Shown: positions 26,564 through 34,950 of the stretch, one piece after another
How the letters are laid out: each line of letters begins with the position of its first letter
Numbering within the stretch: the stretch's first letter is position 1
Assembly (NCBI RefSeq): GCF_050586345.1
Contig: NZ_JBOCEF010000017.1
Coordinates: forward strand, 1 to 64,000
Direction: 5' to 3'
DNA length: 64,000 nucleotides
Source of the DNA: JBOCEF01 sp050586345
Lineage (GTDB): Bacteria; Pseudomonadota; Alphaproteobacteria; Rhodobacterales; Rhodobacteraceae
The notes under the pieces: generated by a model
Seen by the model: the letters and a program-made list of their open reading frames with translations, nothing else
Database searches by the model: none
Told to the model about the DNA's origin: nothing
Program-made: the position numbers and the translations under genes

Positions 26564-26568
26564 CGGCG

Positions 26569-27627
26569 CTATTCCTTGCTGACCACCCGGTTGCGGCCAT
26601 GCTCCTTGGCCTCGTAGAGCAGCCGATCCGCCCGCTCCACCAGCTCCGCCGCGGTCTCGCCCTTGCGCAGCTGGGTCAGGCCGAAGCTGGCCGTCACCAT
26701 CCCGATCGGCTCGCGCGAGCCGGTGATCACGAAGTCGCGGTTGGCGAGCTGCTGGCGGATCCGCTCGGTCACGTGGCGCGCGCCGAGCAGGTTGGTCGCG
26801 GGCAGCACCAGCGCGAACTCCTCGCCGCCATAGCGCGCCGGGGTGTCCTTGCCCTTCACGTTCTGCTTCAGGATCCGGGCGAACTGCTTCAGCACGCTGT
26901 CCCCGACCCCGTGCCCGAACTTGTCGTTGAGCTTCTTGAAATGGTCGAGATCGGCCAGCGCGAAGCAGAGCGGCCCGTTTTCCGGGGCCGCGGCGATCTC
27001 CGTCTCCAGCACCGCGTCGAGGCGGCGGCGGTTCGGCACTCCGGTCAGGTGGTCGAGGAACGCGCTCTCGCGCACCGATTTCAGCTCCCGCGACAGCTCC
27101 TCGACCTTGCGATGCGCGGTCTCCAGCTCCTTCGCGAAGCCGGCGACCCGGGCCTGGTACCGCTCCGAGGTCTCGATCACCTCGCGCAGCACCTGCTTGA
27201 CGGTCGAGGCGCGGGTCAGCACCCCCATCCCGTCGCGGGCCTGGGACAGCTTGCCGATGAACTGGCCGTCGGACTTCACCCGCTCCGCCACCAGCGCGGC
27301 GACGTCCGACAGCTCGGCGTCCAGCCTTTCGCCAAGACGCAGCACGCGGACGGGCTGGCGGCCGAGGGTCATGTGCTCCTCGTAGATCCGCTCGATCGAC
27401 GAGAGCGCGGGTTCCTCGGATTCGAGGAACACGCCCTCGACGAGCTTGCTCACCGGGTCCTCCGGCTCGGTCACGAACCGGTACAGGACCTCGAAGGCGC
27501 GCGGATCGGGCGGGATCTTGCGCCGCTGCGCTTCTTCGAGCGCGGCGAGCGCGGCGGCATGGGCCGCCTCGAACTCCTCCTCCCGCGGATCCTCGTCGGG
27601 CGATCCGATCTGCTCCTGTGCGATCAT
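26569..27627 (-). CDS. diguanylate cyclase (GGDEF domain)
   Basis: A 352-aa protein that should make cyclic di-GMP from GTP. The GGDEF domain occupies residues about 190-350, with DHLTGVPNRRRLD, ALADLDHFKKLNDKFGHGVGD and the active-site loop ARYGGEEFALVLP. Five residues before GGEEF the inhibitory-site motif RxxD reads KGKD, so product inhibition may be weakened. The N-terminal 170 residues are helical with a coiled coil (AKELETAHRKVEELSRELKS) and no recognised sensor or membrane span. This points to a soluble cytoplasmic enzyme. The 3' end abuts the 32-bp repeat. Confidence 0.9.
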   Translation of the reverse strand: MIAQEQIGSPDEDPREEEFEAAHAAALAALEEAQRRKIPPDPRAFEVLYRFVTEPEDPVSKLVEGVFLESEEPALSSIERIYEEHMTLGRQPVRVLRLGERLDAELSDVAALVAERVKSDGQFIGKLSQARDGMGVLTRASTVKQVLREVIETSERYQARVAGFAKELETAHRKVEELSRELKSVRESAFLDHLTGVPNRRRLDAVLETEIAAAPENGPLCFALADLDHFKKLNDKFGHGVGDSVLKQFARILKQNVKGKDTPARYGGEEFALVLPATNLLGARHVTERIRQQLANRDFVITGSREPIGMVTASFGLTQLRKGETAAELVERADRLLYEAKEHGRNRVVSKE

Positions 27628-27783
27628 CTACGGGCGACCCCCTGTCCTTGGCTCGGGCGCGGCGCCGCGGCCGCACGGGTCGGCCGGCGGCCGGGGCCGG
27701 TCGCCCGCCGCGCTCCGGGCACTATGGCGGCGCAGGGGTTGTCCTTTCGCTAACGACGGGGCGGCGCCGGGGCGAAAACGCGA

Positions 27784-27808
27784 ACGGGCGGCGCGATGCG
27801 CCGCCCGT
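27784..27808 (-). terminator. terminator of sat/cysC
   Basis: An 11-bp perfect stem (27784-27794 with 27798-27808) with a 3-base loop lies just beyond the sat/cysC stop. On the minus strand it is followed by tcgcgttttc. Confidence 0.75.
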
Positions 27809-27850
27809 TGCAAAGGCGTTCCGGCCCGTGGGCCGGGACAGGGGCCGGGA

Positions 27851-29554
27851 TCAGCCGATCAGGCCGAGGCTCTCGAGCTTCAGCAGCACCTGCTGGGCGC
27901 AGAAATCGACCTCTTCCCCTTCGGTGTTGACCACCAGCTCGGCCGCGGTCGGGGCCTCGTAGGGGTCGGAGATGCCGGTGAATTCCTTGATCTTGCCCTC
28001 GCGCGCCAGCTTGTAGAGGCCCTTGCGGTCGCGCCGCTCGCACTCCTCCAGGCTGGTGGCCACGTGGACCTCGACGAAGGCGCCGTAGGCCTCGATCATC
28101 TCGCGCACCGCGCGCCGGGTGGCGGTGTAGGGCGCGATCGGGGCGCAGATGGCGATGCCGCCGTTCTTGGTGATCTCGGACGCGACATAGCCGATGCGCT
28201 TGATGTTGATGTCGCGGTGCTCCTTGGAGAAGCCGAGCTCCGAGGACAGGTGCTTGCGCACGACGTCGCCGTCGAGCAGCGTCACCGGGCGGCCGCCCAG
28301 CTCCATCAGCTTGACCATGATCGCGTTGGCGATGGTGGACTTGCCCGAGCCGGAGAGGCCGGTGAAGAACACGGTGAAGCCCTGCTTGGAGCGCGGCGGC
28401 GAAGTGCGGCGCAGCTCCTTGACCACCTCGGGGAAGGAGAACCACTCGGGGATCTCGAGGCCCTCGCGCAGGCGGCGGCGCAGCTCGGTGCCCGAGATGT
28501 TGAGGACGGTCACGCCCTCCTCGATCTCGTCCGCCGGCTCGTACTGCGCGCGCTCCTGCACGTAGACCATGTGCTTGAACGGCACCATCTCGATGCCGAT
28601 CTCGTCCTGGTGCTTCGTGAACAGCTCCTGCGCGTCATAGGGGCCGTAGAAATCCTCGCCCTGGGAGTTCTTGCCGGGGCCCGCGTGGTCGCGGCCGACG
28701 ATGAAGTGGGTCAGGCCGTGGTTCTTGCGGATCAGGCCGTGCCAGACCGCCTCGCGCGGGCCGGCCATGCGCATGGCGAGCGGCAGCAGCGACAGGTGGG
28801 TGGTCGAGGACGGGTACTTGTCGAGCACCGCCTCGTAGCAGCGCACGCGGGTGAAGTGGTCGACGTCGCCCGGCTTGGTCATGCCCACGACGGGGTGGAT
28901 GACGAGGTTGGCCTGGGCCTCCTTCGCGGCGCGGAAGGTCAGCTCCTGGTGCGCGCGGTGCAGCGGGTTGCGCGTCTGGAAGGCGACGACGCGGGTCCAG
29001 CCCATCTTGCGGAAGAAGGCGCGCATCTCGTTCGGCGTCTCGCGGCGGGCGCGATAGTCGTAGTGGATCGGCGCGTGGATGCCGGTGACCGGGCCGCCGA
29101 GATAGACGGGGCCGGCCACGTTGTGCAGGTAGTTGACCGCCGGGTGGGCGAGGTCGTCGGCGCCGAAGACCTTCTCGGCCTCGCGCGACTTGTTCGGGGT
29201 CCACTTGTCCGAGATCGAGAGGATGGCGAGGATCACGCCTTCCTGGTCGCGCAGGGCGATGTCCTGGCCGGGGGCGACGCTGTCGGCGAAGGCCTGGGAC
29301 ACGTCGAGGGTGATCGGCATCGGCCACAGCGCGCCGTCGGCGGTGCGCATGGTCTCGACCACGCTGTCGTAATCAGCCTCGGTCAGGAAGCCCTTGAGCG
29401 GGTTGAAGCCGCCGTTCATCAGCAGCTCGAGATCGCAGATCTGGCGCGGCGTGAGGTCCCAGGAAGGCAGGTCGCCGGCCTCGGCCTTCAGCTTCGCCGC
29501 GCTCTCCGCGCTCACGTACAATTCCGGAATGGGGGCGGTGTTGCTGGCGGTCAT
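27851..29554 (-). CDS. sat-cysC: bifunctional sulfate adenylyltransferase/adenylylsulfate kinase
   Basis: A 567-aa fusion converting sulfate to APS and then PAPS for assimilation or sulfation. The ATP sulfurylase part (residues about 1-390) has VVAFQTRNPLHRAHQEL, IVGRDHAGPG and FKHMVYVQERAQY. The APS kinase part (about 390-567) has the P-loop FFTGLSGSGKSTIAN, LLDGDVVRKHLSSELGFS and YEAPTAAELVVNT. Both modules look intact. The promoter probably lies in the AT-richer stretch at 29590-29640. A terminator at 27784-27808 ends the transcript. Confidence 0.95.
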   Translation of the reverse strand: MTASNTAPIPELYVSAESAAKLKAEAGDLPSWDLTPRQICDLELLMNGGFNPLKGFLTEADYDSVVETMRTADGALWPMPITLDVSQAFADSVAPGQDIALRDQEGVILAILSISDKWTPNKSREAEKVFGADDLAHPAVNYLHNVAGPVYLGGPVTGIHAPIHYDYRARRETPNEMRAFFRKMGWTRVVAFQTRNPLHRAHQELTFRAAKEAQANLVIHPVVGMTKPGDVDHFTRVRCYEAVLDKYPSSTTHLSLLPLAMRMAGPREAVWHGLIRKNHGLTHFIVGRDHAGPGKNSQGEDFYGPYDAQELFTKHQDEIGIEMVPFKHMVYVQERAQYEPADEIEEGVTVLNISGTELRRRLREGLEIPEWFSFPEVVKELRRTSPPRSKQGFTVFFTGLSGSGKSTIANAIMVKLMELGGRPVTLLDGDVVRKHLSSELGFSKEHRDINIKRIGYVASEITKNGGIAICAPIAPYTATRRAVREMIEAYGAFVEVHVATSLEECERRDRKGLYKLAREGKIKEFTGISDPYEAPTAAELVVNTEGEEVDFCAQQVLLKLESLGLIG

Positions 29555-29981
29555 GTTTTTCTCTCAGGTCCCATTGCGGCCCCTGCGTCCGCCGGATGCG
29601 GGCGAAATTGGCCGAAAACGAAATTGAGCGCTCCTTACCCCGCGGGGATGCTGTGGCGCAACACGCCCGCGGGCGACGCGACGCCGCGCGGGAAGGCGTT
29701 TCCCCGCGGGGCGGCGCGGGGGACCGGGCGTCCGGCGCGACGGGCGCGGCGGGGACGGCCCGGTCTGCGCAAGGGCGCGGCGGGCGCGCGGGCGTTCCGC
29801 GGGGGCGCGGCCCCGGGGGGCCGTTCGCCCCGGGGCGCGTCCACGCGCCGCGGGGCGAAACCGGCCGAAAAGCCGCGCCGCCGGGGTGATTCGAGCCGGA
29901 TCGGGCCGGATCGGGCGGGTTCGGCCCGGCGCGATCCGGGCCGGGTCGTCGCCCGGCGGGGCGGGGCCGCGCGCGCGCCGC
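29555..29981. other. 427-bp intergenic region upstream of sat/cysC
   Basis: 29594-29640 is AT-richer and contains a direct repeat of caatttcg (minus strand), a plausible promoter or operator area for sat/cysC. 29650-29980 is extremely GC-rich without a supportable gene. Confidence 0.5.
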
Positions 29982-30479
29982 TCAGACCCAGGCGCCGCGC
30001 AGCGGGCCGTCGCGGGCCTGCGGCTCGGCCGGGCGGGCCTGCGAAGGGTGACCGGGCGCGGCGCGGTGGGGGGCCGTGCGCAGGCCCGCCGGGGCGCCCG
30101 CGCGCAGGGGGCGGGCGGCGGCGAAGGCCGGGGCCGGGGCGGCCGGGATTCGGGCCGCGACCTGCACGGGCGCGGGCGCCGGGACGCCCCGCGGCGCGCG
30201 CCGGTCGCCGCCGCCGCCGCCGCCAAGCTGCAGCAGCCCGCCATAGCCCGCGCAGAACCCGACGATCCCGGCCAGGATCCACCCGTCCGCCGCCAGGCAC
30301 AGCCCGCACAGCGCGAGCAGCCCGAGCGAGCCCGCCGCGCCGGGATGACGCCGTTCGAGCCCCGTGAAACTGAGCGCCCAGATGGCCAGCGCGAAGCCCG
30401 CGCCGACCAGGAGGCCCGCGATGATTGCGGAAAAGGGGGCGGCGGAAAGGAAGAGGGGATCCTCGGGCGCCAAATGCAT
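29982..30479 (-). CDS. hypothetical membrane protein
   Basis: A 165-aa frame from ATG 30479. Residues about 10-100 form two or three hydrophobic helices (FSAIIAGLLVGAGFALAIWAL, AAGSLGLLALCGLCLAADGWILAGIVGFCAGYG). The last 60 residues are Pro/Ala/Arg-rich and disordered. I recognise no family. The membrane half looks genuinely coding, while the tail could be extension into non-coding sequence. It lies between opgH and sat/cysC on the same strand. Confidence 0.5.
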   Translation of the reverse strand: MHLAPEDPLFLSAAPFSAIIAGLLVGAGFALAIWALSFTGLERRHPGAAGSLGLLALCGLCLAADGWILAGIVGFCAGYGGLLQLGGGGGGDRRAPRGVPAPAPVQVAARIPAAPAPAFAAARPLRAGAPAGLRTAPHRAAPGHPSQARPAEPQARDGPLRGAWV

Positions 30480-30716
30480 GTCCTCGGCCTGGACCGGCCC
30501 GGGGCCGGTTCGTGATGCGTCGGCGCGTAAGCGCGGGCGGAGTGCGCCGCCCATGCTCGCGCCCTGCCCTCTTGCCCCAGAAAGGTGCACCAGCGGTTAA
30601 GCACGCCGGACCGCGCGCAGCCGCCGCATGCGAAAGGGGACCGGACGGCCCCTCGGCCCGCCGGTCCCCGCGGTTTTCGCAAAAGTTTTAGGTATTTCGC
30701 CGGCGCCAACGCCCGG

Positions 30717-32528
30717 TCAGGCCGCGCGCGCGGTCCCCGGCGCGGCCTCGCCCACCGCCGCCGCCAGCGCCGGGGCGGGGGCGTATTCGTCGGGGATGGC
30801 GCAGAGCCCGGCGCGGGACATGGCGGCCCCGAGCGCGGGGCTCGCCGTCAGCACCGCGAAGGGGATCGCCAGCACCAGCCCCGCCAGCACCGGCGCGGAC
30901 CAGACCAGCGCCCCCGGCGCGCCCCAGAGCACCGCGGCCCCCAGCGCCAGCCCGAACAGCGTCTGCGGCCAGAGGCCCCCGGCGGCCACCCGCAGCGGCA
31001 GCGCCCGCGCGTCGCGCTGCTGTCCGCCCCAGATCACCGAGCGGCGGAACACGAAGAGCCCGACCAGGAACAGCGTCACCTGGAACGCCACCACCGGGGC
31101 CAGAAGCATGGAGAACACCGTCTCGGCCAGCGCGCCCGCGGCGAAGCGCAGCCGCCCGCCATAACGCGCCACGCCCCCGCGGGTCAGCGCCACGTCGGCC
31201 CAGCCCGCCAGCTTGGGGACCAGCGACATCGCCAGCATCACCAGCATCATCGCCACGCCGAAGGCGAGGTCGACCTGGGATCCCGCCTCGCCCTCGAGGA
31301 TCTTGGCCACCGCGGCGCAGGTCATCAGCATCCAGGCCGGGGCGCCGAAATACATCATCACCGCGGCGAAGACCTGGAAGCGGCTCATCGGGCGCAGGCC
31401 CTTGAGGCCAAGGAGCTTGAGGTACTGCATGTTCCCCTGGCACCAGCGCAGGTCGCGGCGGGTGTAGTCGAGGATGGTCGGCGGGTTCTCCTCCCAGCTC
31501 TCGGCCTCGGTCGGGAACACGCGCACCTCCCAGCCGGCGCGGCGCATCAGGGCGGCCTCGACCTGGTCGTGCGACAGGATGTGCCCCCCGAGCGGCGGTT
31601 TGCCCGGCAGCACCGGCAGCGCGCAGCGGGTGCGGAACGGGGCGGCGCGCACCAGCGCGTTATGGCCCCAGAACGGCCCGCAATCGCCATGCCACCAGGC
31701 CGCGCCCATGGTGAAGCTGCGCATCCCGGCGCGCATCCCGAACTGGAACACCCGCGCGAAGGCCGAGGCGGAGGGCGCGCCCACCACCAGCCCCTGCAGG
31801 ATGCCGAGCCTGGGGTGCGCCTGCATCACGCGCACCATGGACAGGATCGTCTGCGCCCCCATCAGGCTGTCGCTGTCGAGCGGCAGGAACAAATCGCTCC
31901 CCCGCCCCTCGCGGCGCAGGAAGTCGCGGATATTGCCCGCCTTGAAGCCGGTGTTGACCGCCCGGCGGCGGTACTGCGCGCGCAAGGTCGGCGCGAGGCG
32001 GCGCATCGCGGCCTCCTCGGCCGCGGCGATCGCGGGGTCGTCTGTGTCCGACAGGACGTGAAAGCTGAAGCGCCCGGCCCAGGGGGTGCGGTCAAGTTCC
32101 CCGCGGATTACGGCGAGGCGGGAGAGCGCGCGCTCCGGGTCCTCGTTGCGCAGGGTCATGACCACGGCGGTCGACAGAAGGATCGGCGCGTCCGAGGCGG
32201 CGGCCTCCATGTGCGGCGCGGCCTGCGCGAGGCCGTCCTTGCGCCCGTGCAGCAGCCACAGCCCAATCAGCGCGTTCCACACGCCCATCACCGTCCAGGG
32301 CGCGCCGAGGGCGACGCAGGCGACGATGATGATGTCGGTGACCGTCCAGCCCCCGGCGCCGAAGACTTTCGCCGCGCCCGCCATGACCAGCGCCAGGGTC
32401 ACGAGGTTCAGGGCCGCGACCAGCGCCCGGCGGCGGGTCAGGACCCGTGCGGGCTGAAGCCCCGCGGGCGTGCCCCCGGCGGCGGCCTGCGGCGCGGGAA
32501 GATCGTCGAAATGGGCGGCGTCGGTCAT
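30717..32528 (-). CDS. opgH: glucans biosynthesis glucosyltransferase H
   Basis: Inner-membrane GT2 enzyme that polymerises UDP-glucose into osmoregulated periplasmic glucans and translocates the chain. The 603-aa protein (ATG at 32528) has two N-terminal helices and the catalytic domain with LSDTDDPAI, LPLDSDSLMGAQTI and HDQVEAALMRRAGWEV. The processive motif RDLRWCQGNMQYLKLLGL and a block of C-terminal helices follow. It diverges from the dehydrogenase gene at 32690. The succinyltransferase gene opgC lies 6 kb away at 38452. No opgG is in the window. Confidence 0.93.
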   Translation of the reverse strand: MTDAAHFDDLPAPQAAAGGTPAGLQPARVLTRRRALVAALNLVTLALVMAGAAKVFGAGGWTVTDIIIVACVALGAPWTVMGVWNALIGLWLLHGRKDGLAQAAPHMEAAASDAPILLSTAVVMTLRNEDPERALSRLAVIRGELDRTPWAGRFSFHVLSDTDDPAIAAAEEAAMRRLAPTLRAQYRRRAVNTGFKAGNIRDFLRREGRGSDLFLPLDSDSLMGAQTILSMVRVMQAHPRLGILQGLVVGAPSASAFARVFQFGMRAGMRSFTMGAAWWHGDCGPFWGHNALVRAAPFRTRCALPVLPGKPPLGGHILSHDQVEAALMRRAGWEVRVFPTEAESWEENPPTILDYTRRDLRWCQGNMQYLKLLGLKGLRPMSRFQVFAAVMMYFGAPAWMLMTCAAVAKILEGEAGSQVDLAFGVAMMLVMLAMSLVPKLAGWADVALTRGGVARYGGRLRFAAGALAETVFSMLLAPVVAFQVTLFLVGLFVFRRSVIWGGQQRDARALPLRVAAGGLWPQTLFGLALGAAVLWGAPGALVWSAPVLAGLVLAIPFAVLTASPALGAAMSRAGLCAIPDEYAPAPALAAAVGEAAPGTARAA

Positions 32529-32689
32529 GCAATGGGCTCCGGTCGAAATCGGCGCGAGGTCGCGGGACAAGATGGGGCGTCGCGGCCTTCGGGTAACCAG
32601 CGGCGCGATCACGTTTCCGCGGCCCGGCTGTAATGATCCGCGCCGCCGCGGCAGGATGGCGGCGCATCGACCCTGCCGGAGCCTTCCCC

Positions 32690-33667
32690 ATGACCGCCGA
32701 CACCTCTCCCGCCCTGTGGCACCTCGCGCCCGGCGTCTCCGCCATCCGTCCCGGCGCGGTCGGGGACGGCGCGGCCGAGCTGCGGATGATCCGCTCCGCC
32801 CTCTCGCGCGGGACCGAACGGCTGGTGCGCGCGGGCCGGGTGCCGGAAAGCGAGCACGAGCGCATGCGCGGCCCGGCGATGGAGGGCGCGTTCCCTTTCC
32901 CGGTCAAGTACGGCTATTGCGCGGTGGCCGAGGTGATTTCCGGCCCCGAGGCGCTGGTCGGGCGGCAGGTCTTCACCCTCCATCCCCACCAGGCGCGGTT
33001 CCGGGCCGATCCGGCGGCGCTGCTGCCGCTCCCCGGGGGGCTGCCCCCCGCCCGCGCCACGCTGACCGCCAACATGGAGACGGCGCTGAACGCCGCCTGG
33101 GATGGCGGGATCGGCCCCGGCGACCGGGTGGCGGTGATCGGCGGCGGCGTGGTGGGCACGCTGATCGCCCGGCTCTGCGCCCGGATGCCGGGGGTGGAGG
33201 TCTGGCTCTCGGACCTCTCGCCCCGCCGCGCCGCGGGGGCGGAGGACCTGGGCGCGCGGGCGCTGGCGCCGGGCGCGGCGCTGGAGGGGCTGGACGCGGT
33301 GTTCGAAACCAGCGCCTCCGCCGCCGGGATGGCCGCCGCGCTGGGGATGCTGGGGGATGAAGGCGCGCTGGTCTCGGTCGGCTGGCACGGGGCGGGCGAG
33401 ACGCCGCTGCCGCTGGGGGGCGCGTTCCATTCGAGGCGGCTGCGGGTGGTGTCCAGCCAGGTGGGCCGCCTGCCGCCCGCGCGGGCGCCGCGCTGGGACT
33501 ATCGCCGCCGCCTGGCCGCCGCCGCGCAGCTGCTGGCCGAGGACCCCGGCGCCGATGCGCTGATCGGCGAGGAGGTGGCGCTGGAGGATCTGCCGGGGGC
33601 GCTGGACCGCCTGCTGTCGGAGGACGCGCCGGGGGCGACGGCGGTGGTGCGGTATGACGGGGCGTGA
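32690..33667 (+). CDS. zinc-type alcohol dehydrogenase/BchC-like oxidoreductase
   Basis: A 325-aa medium-chain dehydrogenase/reductase. It has the signature IRSALSRGTERLVRAGRVPE near residue 30, VKYGYCAVAEV, HPHQARF, and a Rossmann motif VAVIGGGVVGTLIARLCA near residue 145. VSVGWHG and SRRLRVVSSQVG follow. The four-Cys structural zinc loop is absent, as in the SRGTE subgroup related to bacteriochlorophyllide dehydrogenase BchC. The substrate is unknown. It precedes the PTPS-GT4-methyltransferase genes on the same strand, separated by two minus-strand genes. It probably belongs functionally with them (inference). Confidence 0.82.
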   Translation: MTADTSPALWHLAPGVSAIRPGAVGDGAAELRMIRSALSRGTERLVRAGRVPESEHERMRGPAMEGAFPFPVKYGYCAVAEVISGPEALVGRQVFTLHPHQARFRADPAALLPLPGGLPPARATLTANMETALNAAWDGGIGPGDRVAVIGGGVVGTLIARLCARMPGVEVWLSDLSPRRAAGAEDLGARALAPGAALEGLDAVFETSASAAGMAAALGMLGDEGALVSVGWHGAGETPLPLGGAFHSRRLRVVSSQVGRLPPARAPRWDYRRRLAAAAQLLAEDPGADALIGEEVALEDLPGALDRLLSEDAPGATAVVRYDGA

Positions 33668-33705
33668 GGCCCCACTAACGACTGTACGTCGTCGAAAGGC
33701 CTCGA

Positions 33706-33945
33706 TCAGATCCGTTCGACGTCCAACCCGGCGCGCCTGAGGCGCGGAGCGATTTTCTTCATCTTCGTAAACTCGGCTGTGTACGACGCCGCGATACCAA
33801 GCGCCTCGCAAAATTCTCGTCCAGACACGCCTTCCAAGTCATCGGCGTGCTTGATGATCTGCAGATGAAGTTCAGCAGTGTAGGCATTCCGGGGGGCGCC
33901 CTCCAACGCGTCTTTGATGCTCAGAATCGCGGCTCGGAAATTCAT
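33706..33945 (-). CDS. small hypothetical protein of lower GC, likely acquired
   Basis: A 79-aa protein (MNFRAAILSIKDALEGAPRN start) with helical segments ILSIKDALEG, HLQIIKHADDLEG and SGREFCEALGIAASYTAEFTKMKKIAPRLRRAGLD, a pattern that could be a small helix-turn-helix. The ATG at 33945 is preceded at 9 bases by gagg; an ATG at 33960 overlaps that site and is less likely. The gene and its flanks have clearly more A/T and non-G/C third positions than every neighbour, which suggests horizontal transfer. Function unknown. Confidence 0.65.
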   Translation of the reverse strand: MNFRAAILSIKDALEGAPRNAYTAELHLQIIKHADDLEGVSGREFCEALGIAASYTAEFTKMKKIAPRLRRAGLDVERI

Positions 33946-34013
33946 GGCGAAGAACCTCATTCATTAGACCCACAGCTCTTGTAGCATTTGAAACGGATGC
34001 GGGGACAGGCTCA

Positions 34014-34259
34014 TCAACCCGCATCCGCCAGCCAGCCCACCGCCGCCTTGGCCGCCGCCAGCGCGTCCTCGGCGCTCTCGAACCGCGCGGCGCCGGGATG
34101 GCCGATGCTGCACCGGCCGCGCCCGCCCTCGGGGTCGCGGCGAAACTCGTCGAACCCGAAAGAGCCGTCGGGGCGGCGGAACAGGTCCACGCAGATCGTC
34201 TCGCCCCCCATGTCTCCGCCCAGGTTGATCGACCGGATCACCGTGGTCTCATGCGCCAT
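34014..34259 (-). CDS. conserved hypothetical protein
   Basis: An 81-aa protein from ATG 34259 with a compact alpha/beta appearance: MAHETTVIRSINLGGDMGGE, CVDLFRRPDGSFGFDEFRRD and FESAEDALAAAKAAVGWLAD. There is no signal peptide or membrane helix. I know of similar uncharacterised short proteins in Rhodobacterales but no function. It is divergent from the PTPS-like gene and lies between it and the lower-GC gene. Confidence 0.65.
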   Translation of the reverse strand: MAHETTVIRSINLGGDMGGETICVDLFRRPDGSFGFDEFRRDPEGGRGRCSIGHPGAARFESAEDALAAAKAAVGWLADAG

Positions 34260-34557
34260 GACGCCCCTCCGCCGCAGGCCCCGCGCCCGCCAGCCGCGCA
34301 TCCTGCCCCGCCGCGCGCGCGCCGTCGACGCCCCGCGCCCCGGCCCGCCGCCCCGCGCCGCGCGGCCCCGTCCGCGCGCGGGCCGAGGGGGCTCGATGCC
34401 CCCGAGGGCCGCCACCCGGCGCAACCGCCCGCCGCTCCCGCCTCATCCCATTCCCGAGAGCGTCCCCGCCGCCGCTTGACCCCGCCCCCCGCGCCGCTTT
34501 CATGACATCGACGCGGGGGCCGCCGTCCCATGCCCGCCGCCAAAGCCAGGAGCCCGC

Positions 34558-34950
34558 ATGTACGCCGTCGAAGTCCGCGACCACGTGATGATCGCCCATT
34601 CCCTTCCCGGAGAGCTGTTCGGCCCCGCCCAGGGCCTGCACGGCGCCACCTACGTGGTCGACGCCGCCTTCTTCCGCACCGAACTCGGCCCCGAGCGGGT
34701 CGTCGTCGATATCGGCCGCGCCACCGACACGCTGAAGGCGGCCCTGAAACCCCTCGCCTATGCCAACCTGGACGAGACCCTGCCCGGCGAGCTCACCACC
34801 ACCGAGTTCCTGTGCAAGCACATCTGGGACGTGCTGGCCGCCGCCGCGCGCCAGGGCGATCTCGGCCCCGGCTCCGAGGACCTGAGCCTGATCCGCGTGA
34901 AGCTCAATGAATCCCATGCCGCGCGGGCGTGGTACGAGGCCGCGCCGTGA
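34558..34950 (+). CDS. 6-pyruvoyltetrahydropterin synthase/QueD-fold protein, degenerate active site
   Basis: A 130-aa protein aligning along its length with the PTPS/QueD family (T-fold). The first zinc His is present (MIAHSLPGE). The HGHNY zinc motif reads LHGATY, so one His is lost. The catalytic Cys just before it is replaced (PAQGLHG), and the catalytic Asp-His pair of LDHxxLN reads LAYANLD. The terminal Glu (LNES) remains. The fold is therefore likely but ordinary PTPS or QueD chemistry is doubtful. A ribosome binding site (caggag) precedes ATG 34558. It overlaps the GT4 gene by 4 bp (GTGA). Confidence 0.85.
   Translation: MYAVEVRDHVMIAHSLPGELFGPAQGLHGATYVVDAAFFRTELGPERVVVDIGRATDTLKAALKPLAYANLDETLPGELTTTEFLCKHIWDVLAAAARQGDLGPGSEDLSLIRVKLNESHAARAWYEAAP

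Larger units (their letters stand above)
25771..26568. other. 800-bp repeat-rich region with an assembly gap
   Basis: No gene is supported. It contains exactly 100 Ns (25904-26003), an 8-bp tandem repeat abutting the gap, and a 32-bp repeat at 26489-26563. The rest (26100-26488) is GC-rich, and its frames have the Arg/Pro/Gly composition of non-coding shadows. A gene could hide in the unresolved gap. Confidence 0.7.

Noticed and set aside
27446..30367. 973-residue open frame on the plus strand
   Set aside because: Antisense to sat/cysC, whose motifs are unambiguous.
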